In this document: piece by piece, positions 10,101-12,843 of the stretch | Layout: each line of letters starts with the position of its first letter | Position numbering within the stretch: position 1 is the stretch's first letter | Source: CAYQAE01 sp964415445 [NCBI: uncultured archaeon] | GTDB lineage: Archaea > CAYQAE01 | Length of the DNA: 12,843 nucleotides | Direction of reading: 5' to 3' | Assembly: GCA_964415445.1 (NCBI GenBank) | Contig: CAYQAE010000013.1 | Span: 18,660 to 31,502 of the forward strand | The notes under the pieces: generated by a model | The model's input: only the letters and a program-made list of their open reading frames with translations | Told to the model about the DNA's origin: nothing | Database searches by the model: none | Translations under genes and position numbers: made by a program

Positions 10101-12843
10101 ACATATATATGATATTTTAGTAGAGGTAGATAGCACAGAACAATATGAAATTGAATTAACTCATAAAAATGAAACTAATATCTCTTGGATTGTTTCAGAA
10201 GATGATTGGGGATATGACCTATCTAGTTTGGTTATAAATTTAACAAACGGAACTTATTCTAAGGTCATTGCACAGGGTTGTTCATCTAATTATATAATAT
10301 GGACAGCAAAAAATATATCTTTAGGAATTTATACCATAAATATCACTTTAGAAGATTATGGTGGAAATTTAGGGTATAATGATACCATATCTATTTCAAT
10401 TAATGATACCATAGCCCCATATTTTGATAAATCAAGAATTGATAGAACATTATTATATAAACACATTCAAAATCATCAAAATGCAACTATCTATGCTACA
10501 GTCTCAGATGGATTTGGTTTAGGTATAGGTAAAGTTTTGGCTATGTTTGAAAGTGAATCTTATGATTTCAATCTTACTCTCACAAAAAGTGCTTCAGGAG
10601 ATAATTATGATACCTACAGAGCTACTATCAATATGACAGATGAATTGGCAGGCACAAATATTTGGGATATATCTATTTTTGTCAATGATACTTTAGGTAA
10701 TTCTAAGGTATATGATAAAAATTGTCCAACTTTGTATGTGGATAATATTGGCCCAGAAATAACTATTGTAACTCCTGAGAATGAATCAAGCTATGAAATT
10801 GGATTTGATATAATCTCAATTGATTGGACAGCTTATGATAATTTTAATGTAGAAAGCGATGATTTTTCTAATTTAGATGAAGATAGTTTTTCATTGCAAA
10901 TTCTAAATTCATCAGGACAAATTGTTAACTCTTCTAGTTTATATAAAGATGGAGAATTGTTTAATTATACATTTGATACATCTTTTTATCCAGAAGGAAA
11001 TTATACAATTAATATATTTGGATATGATGATGTTTCTAATTTTGGATCAAATAGTAGTATTATATTCACTTTAGAAGATACCAAAACACCTTATATTGGT
11101 GATGTTGAACTCGATAAAAAATATGTAAATGAAGATGCAAATCTCAATATTACAGTTTATATCTCAGATTATAGTGGTGTAGGTATAGATTCTGTAGTAG
11201 CTTGTATCTTAAATTCATCAGATATTGTTAGAAATATCACTTTAGATTTAATTTCAGGAGATAAATTTTCAGGATTTTATTCAAAGATAGTTTATGCAAA
11301 AGGTAATTTTACTTTTGTGCATCAAAAAGATATACTTCATAATATTACAATTTTTGTAAATGATAGTGTTTCCAACGTAAATGAAACTTCTAATTTAGCC
11401 TATTTCTGGGCAGATAAAACTTATCCTACAGTTGGAACTATATCTTTACCTACCGAGGATTATGAGATGGCAAGTGATGATGAGGATCTCATATCATGGT
11501 CTGTGGGTGGAAATTATGATCAGCAAGCTTATTGTGAAGTAATAATTTATAAAGGAGATACTGGCACCGAGGTATATTCTACCAAAGTAGATAGACCTTC
11601 AGAAGGACAAGATTATACTCTTAATTTGCGAGGTATAACTAATTATTCATGGTTTTTAGGAGAACATAGAGTAGAAATAATTGCCTATGATTTGGCAGGA
11701 AACATTGATAGTCGAAAATCTGATATTTCTAATAATTTAACATTAGTTGATACTACCCCACCTATAATTGGATCAATTGAAGTATCAGAAAATGAAATTT
11801 ATCATGGACTTGATTTATATGTAAATGCATCTGTAGATGATTTGGATGGAGCACCAATTTCTCAGGTATTTGCAAGAATATACCAAAATGATATTAATGT
11901 AGTTAATTCTTCAAGCTTTTCATACACAGATGGAAAATATGTAGGCGTAATTAATACTTCTAAATTAAATTTAGAAGAATATAACATAACTATATTTGTA
12001 AATGATACTGAAGATAATATAAATACTACAAAGGAGATATATTACACCATAAGCATCCTTGAAGACTCCTCTGCCCCTGTATTTGATCTTATATCTATTT
12101 TACCTTCTTCAGGGTGTATTGGTGTTTCTGATACATTGGATATTGAAGTTGATATATCGGATGCAGAATCTGGTATAGATACATCTAATGCCTGGTTAAA
12201 ACTATATAATGGAAGCCATTATCCATATCATTATATCCTTACATATATAGATGGTGGTTCATTCTATAATGATTCAATTGATGGAAGTAAGATAGATCCA
12301 GGTATATATAATATATCTATCGATTGTTATAATTTAGTTGGCGATCGTAATTTTACAATTACGAGCTATCAAATAAAAGTAGACTACCTTGCTCCAAATA
12401 TTTCATATTACTATATTGAGGATGAATATATTAATTCAGATGAGATTAATATTACTTTAGAGTTAAAAGATGATATATCTGGAGTAGATGAAGTATATAT
12501 TAAACTTCAAAACTCTTCAGGCCAAAATATATCAAGCTATAAATTAGATCACTTAGCTGGTGATATTTATTCTTTAATTTTAGATCATTCTCAATTTTTA
12601 GAAGGAGAGTATATCTTACATGTAAATGCCACTGATTTATCAGGTAATTTAGGATTAAATGAAAGCATTCGAAATTTCACTATAGACCACACAGCACCCA
12701 AGATTCATCAACTTTATACTAATTCTACCTATAATAATGCAATAAGACCAGAAGGTAGTCTAAATATTACCATAAATGTGTCAGATGAATCTTTGATATC
12801 TGCAGTTTATCTAAATATTACCATCTTAAATCAACAATATTTA
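1120..12843 (+). CDS. Giant secreted Ig-like / TSP3-repeat surface protein (3' end missing)
   Basis: I read frame 1 codon by codon from ATG 1120 to base 12843 and found no stop: 3908 residues, still open. Order of parts by residue: signal peptide 1-25; unrecognised N-terminal region 27-382; Ig-like 383-505 and 506-656; Pro-rich linker 657-672; TSP3-like block 673-947; Ig-like 948-1317; SdrD_B-like 1318-1415; TSP3 units 1439-1524, 1613-1811 and 2004-2299; alpha/beta segments 1525-1612 and 1812-2003; linker 2300-2357; beta domain 2358-2469; Ig-like array 2470-3908. Asp-rich TSP3 units are known to bind Ca2+ and stiffen extracellular stalks; Ig-like arrays form shafts in adhesins and S-layer-type proteins. 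About a hundred N-X-S/T sequons suggest N-glycosylation outside the cell. The membrane or wall anchor, if any, must lie beyond the window. Role inferred: large adhesin or surface-structure subunit; ligand unknown. A structural role is more likely than an enzymatic one. Confidence 0.95.
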   Translation, partial: MNLKHFKNILAIVVVLICAIPNSIGSDITIVDISTVDINCDSIAIDDRATFLEDIDFYHKYNNGDTIAYNITFEDSSNYENPVYTIKYTTFYTRDDAIAGWDEHHFTYDLDGNRINLYKYYDEVVDIYSGPLEDAPKLIFDYIEIDDDDKYDYQKDITKFGLKIEVTLEDQTKSAHFYADDYNWYVSNDWITTPGNTYYGKKDAHVISGVGPNLGYFTIPQLGFLWLYHEADWYIPNHDLYYGDYTEAVKKWDFITTFPGSQEWGFEYFDYTITKRFYGTDLARRRQIDSTIANEEHISKIINYHNNVYEEYKNDNIPCFYDTFTIEPEYNCLQEYQDFVDCFGPGLEIDCFDLSYHYDWIDSYWLHSFWFIEDKDYAKPTEINPLGVTIESGTYCEFGTGIGFNCTINDPKTYGIKGSPKGGVEDVQLIFVDEDGADYTNLVTAVWDKNDPFNWELQELNIDTKGLLGEYTLYIESTTDHVGNYKEFYSAETELARKELATIEVIDTIDPDVDKFYYELNDTEITSFSRNDEGEIIEPIKFRLDNVYDNGSGFDFYNEQNPAQKIVIHIYTKSNNHILELPIDSIPTYYPEYESIEYEIPLPIDPNPIEKLSFICEIGQYLDEILQNGEYYLLIEAEDRAGNNVFSDNKFYFTIDRPPDLVPPPPPPPPDPDLDDDSIPDDWEKQYLTNRDKDEDGIPDGWEEYYFGSEGCLPHNDTDCDGWTNREEYLAGTNPTNSSSRPNCDDSNNDENNYVWPSEWDFGFPGAWRNFYPADSYGDGMDDSWEDNYGIESDNFDAHYDLDDDGWTNREEYLANTDPTLDYDNPSINIPSDFLPHDDDDRDGWTNREEYIAETDPTDPGNRPNCDDNLDNNEDNYVWPSEWDSYFPGAWRNFYPADSYGDGMDDSWEDDYGINSTSFDAHFDLDDDGWTNREEYLSNTDPTDPISVPKKELYIYISMNDYKNLTMQQSSEININWTIYTNGPIEKIWFDITDSNGDYIVSINSIDHYYKSGDKYGYKYLSMFDPGTYNVTVWAQISEDGPTALNNSLNFTILASFAPIIENISVEDITLSEEGDYLVVYCNISYHNYTNDIYADLPEVTLTIWNQSDFALQFALFSNLSIEINNSNLTYPFKFFGFNNTITTERGDIPFGQYILYSGIYNATIEVVDKYGLSDNYTFEFFVDSDPPSINYLNATGDADFSFNPHSNTLEVGDYLNITANIVDNIEESSIYAYYNISYIYGSNFIHVGSGDLYQKYDFNTRTYLDIYRGLFDTSDISSQLIPGKFAVNITAIDEAGNINSTESVIFNLTPLTLVKYKISGYVWNDSDGDGIINTSRGIDDVLVKLYKDGDLVDHSFTDIDGLYSFEGVEAGSYTIDVDQGYIPDYIHTTSNDPLDLYLDGIIEEGHEDDKFIKYPTNNSTSFGYAKAQDLYDSQYYIVDLDYDGLIDNTDVLDSAGNPLPEIQDLIDSGFILGVEPLIDDADNSSDIDGDGLFDAHDPNLWSSDSDGDGILDGFDPNPKTANSKLITDVYIYFDPAYGYYGPQDKMAAFYLAVNLTNKLRNQGIFARIVNANQLEAILDGSAYLEMIACNTSINQETINGNPNPYYINEKAYDVDNDGLPDGIDPNPLNPDTDGDGILDGFDPWPLDFDHDNDGLNDSFEVNQILVNGQEIGAAWYYKDWDFDGFYDGYDTVFNESMSSDPIDGNNDKINDTYAEILFGDKLDNVDINSDDWDQDGLINGHDPYPLLSDGDFDGLTDGSEIYVYYTDPNCKDSDYDGLYDGTELSWGTDPLNLDSDGDGIKDGDDPIPTNSSVDSSMTPETIINSMGALPIYVWDGSSDSLIANWSLHKDAQKSPYDNSRELIWMGSHEFKYFSDSSGSIFSTNSIPIFGFEPTVYLKDTPLESTELANRDLPSLDDIVYSNYLANVSKIQSYLGSNNIYQYAKNITGGFVYSDYVYFRMNKSIDAAWLAKIHSRNFTKDETDDISQIVSEFVENVVFRKRNYLDPDNDGLTTWVEENVLFTDPLNPDSDYDGLEDGLDIIDPLDFDCDNDGIPDGFEYYIIGNESYRSMFCAASSETIALGLFLDDISMPSSADYNGNGIIDGLDPWFLDPEDDGYANFTIHDRYWKNKITKDEKRNLIEAYFNISAKSTLGPDSLGLTDKNEDNDEDGIPDSVENWLTNEMKNSDGSSYFVYDQNQNIDFDNSNIDTDGDGLEDGLDSYWWSDPDGESTCTYWSGELETYQECDIEFSDGHEAYISGTDWTDWDTDHDGIPDPIDDDPLDPDRDGDGLRDGVDPAPDDNPAGSETASEDEKTSNDAPPGTETGPSGSDGGYGLISATEEDLDEQEKEDILSNNDFMILSGADKSSLSSIYIANQSINESYTAVVISDDYSGCDVSLSFYARVSENEISDNVVDQWSANNITDMVYFKWNPQLYAGGRYWFGLSLAHPTDINTNLYVDAGYTNASVLIDNATPEVDNFDGVEGDINGVNIPLYAYVDDDAEIAFVYITIKQDGYEYLSNVKMSPDGSKTKYLYNLDTSGFANGSYNVTIEAKDLAENTKNKTFNFAINLTDKLEPSAANIIINDYPADGVKNITVEISDNGEILFANATILGEVDGSFVPLYSNLSLTHLSKDIYTTLWNLSNDFQRYGNDTFIVNVTVIDSAYNIASIQQVSEEKTIYDSVAPIFEDLTATSPVEAGDNVTIFVNLTDLNLGGKAGTGIYSITIIVNNSSSIVDQITYYEDPISSLDPWEKEYNWSTIYMPDGEYNITVIARDSVNSNISYVEFSIVDTLGPEIVFDDLASELELGQTHTIVCNVTDLGVGVDSNEVYINISGSPHSMTSIGGGQFSYNWDTSSLSAILYNINITAYDKNNNLGSIDDVVRLNDTINPSLHSFEILSFGISHALTNTIDIEVNATDSGSGIDKVIVRVWNNSHGNLVNKTFIESSGLYTLSDRFLELSDGNYTINATVNDTEGNHICSDSLWFLIDSSSPPHIYDILVEVDSTEQYEIELTHKNETNISWIVSEDDWGYDLSSLVINLTNGTYSKVIAQGCSSNYIIWTAKNISLGIYTINITLEDYGGNLGYNDTISISINDTIAPYFDKSRIDRTLLYKHIQNHQNATIYATVSDGFGLGIGKVLAMFESESYDFNLTLTKSASGDNYDTYRATINMTDELAGTNIWDISIFVNDTLGNSKVYDKNCPTLYVDNIGPEITIVTPENESSYEIGFDIISIDWTAYDNFNVESDDFSNLDEDSFSLQILNSSGQIVNSSSLYKDGELFNYTFDTSFYPEGNYTINIFGYDDVSNFGSNSSIIFTLEDTKTPYIGDVELDKKYVNEDANLNITVYISDYSGVGIDSVVACILNSSDIVRNITLDLISGDKFSGFYSKIVYAKGNFTFVHQKDILHNITIFVNDSVSNVNETSNLAYFWADKTYPTVGTISLPTEDYEMASDDEDLISWSVGGNYDQQAYCEVIIYKGDTGTEVYSTKVDRPSEGQDYTLNLRGITNYSWFLGEHRVEIIAYDLAGNIDSRKSDISNNLTLVDTTPPIIGSIEVSENEIYHGLDLYVNASVDDLDGAPISQVFARIYQNDINVVNSSSFSYTDGKYVGVINTSKLNLEEYNITIFVNDTEDNINTTKEIYYTISILEDSSAPVFDLISILPSSGCIGVSDTLDIEVDISDAESGIDTSNAWLKLYNGSHYPYHYILTYIDGGSFYNDSIDGSKIDPGIYNISIDCYNLVGDRNFTITSYQIKVDYLAPNISYYYIEDEYINSDEINITLELKDDISGVDEVYIKLQNSSGQNISSYKLDHLAGDIYSLILDHSQFLEGEYILHVNATDLSGNLGLNESIRNFTIDHTAPKIHQLYTNSTYNNAIRPEGSLNITINVSDESLISAVYLNITILNQQYL
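1198..2265 (+). other. N-terminal extracellular region of unknown fold
   Basis: Residues 27-382. It is rich in Asp, Tyr and Trp, has mixed beta and helical-looking stretches (for example the charged region around the ARRRQIDSTIANEEH motif), and has a cluster of four Cys at residues 319, 332, 342 and 351 that could form disulfides. I see no TSP3 or clear Ig signature and only one sequon (NIT near the start). As the mature N-terminus of a giant surface protein it could be the ligand-binding tip, but that is inference; I do not recognise the family. Confidence 0.5.
2266..3087 (+). other. Two N-terminal Ig-like domains
   Basis: Residues 383-505 and 506-656. The second opens with the boundary motif IDTIDPDVDKF and ends with YYLLIEAEDRAGNN, the usual last strands of prokaryotic Ig-like units. 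The first ends with GEYTLYIESTTDHVGN, the same pattern. The second unit, at about 150 residues, is longer than the ~105-residue units of the C-terminal array, so it carries an extra loop. A Pro-rich linker follows directly. Confidence 0.65.
3088..3135 (+). other. Polyproline linker
   Basis: Residues 657-672 read as a Pro/Asp-rich hinge with eight consecutive prolines (663-670, codons 3106-3129, mixed CCA and CCT). It separates the N-terminal globular part from the Ca2+-binding repeat block. A run of this length can form a stiff polyproline-II spacer. Confidence 0.85.
3274..3579 (+). repeat. Tandem duplication, copy 1
   Basis: Aligned by eye to 3640-3948 with an offset of 366 bases, then 369 after a one-codon insertion in copy 2 near 3724. 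Bases 3408-3480 are identical to 3777-3849 (73 bases), and 3519-3561 are identical to 3888-3930 (43 bases). Silent differences, for example CCA/CCG in the VWPSEWD motif, show that the copies have begun to diverge. Confidence 0.93.
3640..3948 (+). repeat. Tandem duplication, copy 2
   Basis: Second copy of the ~122-residue unit at 3274-3579 (residues 841-943). It keeps the order DGWTNREEY, RPNCDD, VWPSEWD, FPGAWRNFY, DGMDDSWED, DDDGWTNREEY. The copies are separated by a non-repeated stretch (3580-3639) encoding LDYDNPSINIPSDFLPHDD. Confidence 0.93.
3961..5070 (+). other. Three central Ig-like domains
   Basis: Residues 948-1057, 1058-1182 and 1183-1317. Boundaries are the SVPKKELYI start, APIIENISVEDI and VDSDPPSINYL; closing strands include GTYNVTVWAQ, GIYNATIEVVDKYG and GKFAVNITAIDEAGNINST, all typical of prokaryotic extracellular Ig-like repeats. 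About 20 N-X-S/T sequons lie in these 370 residues, far more than in the N-terminal part of the protein. Confidence 0.75.
5071..5364 (+). other. SdrD_B / Cna-B-like beta domain
   Basis: Residues 1318-1415. The opening ISGYVWNDSDGDGIIN, the middle GIDDVLVKLYKDG and the run TDIDGLYSFEGVEAGSYTI match the SdrD B-repeat / Cna-B family: a prealbumin-like beta fold often with a Ca2+ site in the first loop and used as a stiff stalk in Gram-positive and archaeal surface proteins. A single copy is present. It joins the Ig-like domains to the second TSP3 region. Confidence 0.85.
5434..5691 (+). repeat. Second TSP3 region, segment a
   Basis: Residues 1439-1524 contain three Asp-rich units: DLDYDGLID, DIDGDGLFDAHDPN and DSDGDGILDGFDPNP. 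These are classic TSP3 calcium-binding motifs. The segment ends at the first strand of an alpha/beta domain (KLITDVYIYFDP). Confidence 0.9.
5692..5955 (+). other. Alpha/beta domain, first half (possible GATase1-like)
   Basis: Residues 1525-1612. ITDVYIYFDPAYG looks like a first beta strand, followed by an amphipathic helix (AAFYLAVNLTNKLRNQG), a second strand (IFARIVN) and the segment YLEMIACN. This strand-helix-strand order is unlike the beta-only domains around it and fits the start of a Rossmann/flavodoxin-like or class-I-glutamine-amidotransferase-like fold. It then breaks off into TSP3 repeats and seems to resume at 6553. Family assignment is inference. Confidence 0.5.
5956..6552 (+). 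repeat. Second TSP3 region, segment b (insert within the alpha/beta domain)
   Basis: Residues 1613-1811 hold about eight Asp-rich units, including DVDNDGLPDGIDPNP, DTDGDGILDGFDPWP, DHDNDGLND, DWDFDGFYDGYD, DWDQDGLINGHDPYP, DSDYDGLYDGTE and DSDGDGIKDGDDPIP. The pattern matches TSP3 calcium-binding repeats. Its position between two alpha/beta segments makes it a ~199-residue insertion. Confidence 0.9.
6553..7128 (+). other. Alpha/beta domain, second half (possible GATase1-like)
   Basis: Residues 1812-2003. The order MTPETIINSMGALPIYVWDG (1822-1837), SDSLIANW, then ELIWMGSHEFKYF (from 1862) resembles the core of non-catalytic glutamine-amidotransferase-like domains, where a 'G-x-L-P' turn, a helix and a 'GG-x-x-x-W-x-G' type strand follow one another. 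Here the usual glycine pair is replaced by RE and no G-x-C-x-G nucleophile elbow is seen, so catalysis is unlikely. A helical end (AAWLAKIHSRN, then SQIVSEFVENVVF) closes the segment before TSP3 repeats restart. Family assignment is tentative. Confidence 0.45.
7129..8016 (+). repeat. Second TSP3 region, segment c
   Basis: Residues 2004-2299 contain about nine TSP3-like units: DPDNDGLTTWVEE, DSDYDGLEDGLD, DCDNDGIPDGFE, DYNGNGIIDGLDPW, DPEDDGYAN, DNDEDGIPDSVE, DTDGDGLEDGLD, DTDHDGIPDPIDDDP and DRDGDGLRDGVDPAP. Two longer non-repeat spacers are present (around 7300-7400 and 7480-7600). The G+C content and codon choice change in the last two units. Confidence 0.88.
8017..8190 (+). other. Low-complexity acidic Gly/Ser/Thr/Pro linker
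   Basis: Residues 2300-2357 begin DDNPAGSETASEDEKTSND, pass through APPGTETGPSGSDGGYG and end in the acidic TEEDLDEQEKEDIL. It has no strand pattern or hydrophobic core, and lacks the Asn/Tyr/Ile richness of the rest of the protein. It separates the Ca2+-binding region from the C-terminal Ig-like shaft and is probably flexible. Confidence 0.8.
8191..8526 (+). other. Beta-rich domain before the Ig-like array
   Basis: Residues 2358-2469. Strand-like stretches (SSIYIANQSINESYTAVVISDD, of which the core is IYIANQ; VSLSFYARV; GGRYWFGLSLAHP; NLYVDAGYT) suggest a jelly-roll or carbohydrate-binding-like beta sandwich reporting on 'AGGRYWFGLS', a phrase common in fibronectin-adjacent beta domains. 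It differs from the Ig-like units in lacking the 'D-x-x-P' boundary. Family not identified. Confidence 0.4.
8527..12843 (+). repeat. Array of 14 Ig-like repeats (last one incomplete)
   Basis: Units begin at the recurring 'D-x-x-x-P' boundary near 8527, 8830, 9157, 9487, 9772, 10081, 10402, 10738, 11071, 11410, 11746, 12061, 12379 and 12682, a spacing of 285-339 bases (95-113 residues). Example boundaries are VDTLGPEIV, INDTIAPYF, VDNIGPEIT, VDTTPPIIG and VDYLAPNIS. Mid-unit loops carry D-x-G-x-G-I-D-like motifs (DSGSGIDKV, DYSGVGIDSV, DISGVDEV) and units close with G-x-Y-N-I-T-I strands. I count about 76 N-X-S/T sequons in these 1439 residues. The units are diverged at the DNA level, so this is an old array. 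It runs past the window edge. Confidence 0.85.

Overview
The window lies in a gene-dense, AT-rich prokaryotic chromosome or element and contains only two genes, both on the + strand. Both are cut by the window edges and both encode secreted, Ig-like, cell-surface proteins. G+C is near 30% (31% in a 240-base sample counted by hand at 8281-8520). A strong Shine-Dalgarno, a start/stop overlap and the absence of introns rule out a eukaryote. Heavy use of ATA for Ile and AGA for Arg, very many N-X-S/T sequons, and 'Asp-x-x-x-Pro' Ig-like units together with Asp-rich thrombospondin-type-3 (TSP3) repeats suggest an archaeon. An Asgard (Lokiarchaeia-like) or related AT-rich lineage is my best guess, but that is inference and not proven here.

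Layout. Positions 2-1123 are the C-terminal 373 codons of a protein with Ig-like domains; its start is off the left edge. Its stop overlaps the start of the second gene (ATGA, 1120-1123), with GGAGGG just upstream, so the two genes are very probably co-transcribed and translationally coupled. The second reading frame runs from 1120 to the last base with no stop: at least 3908 residues, incomplete at the 3' end. It fills 91% of the window.

Architecture of the giant protein: signal peptide; an unrecognised ~355-residue N-terminal region; two Ig-like domains; a Pro8 linker; a first TSP3-like block carrying a recent ~122-residue tandem duplication; three Ig-like domains; an SdrD_B/Cna-B-like domain; a long TSP3 region into which a two-part alpha/beta, possibly glutamine-amidotransferase-like, domain is interleaved; a low-complexity linker with unusually high G+C; a short beta domain; then 13 complete and one partial Ig-like repeats running out of the window.

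The two proteins look like partners or paralogues in an extracellular structure: a Ca2+-stiffened stalk followed by a densely glycosylated Ig shaft, suited to adhesion, cell-cell contact or an S-layer-associated appendage. No RNA genes, mobile elements, CRISPR arrays, terminators or intergenic regions are present. The best leads are the split alpha/beta domain, the sharp change in sequon density along the protein, and the G+C-rich linker island.
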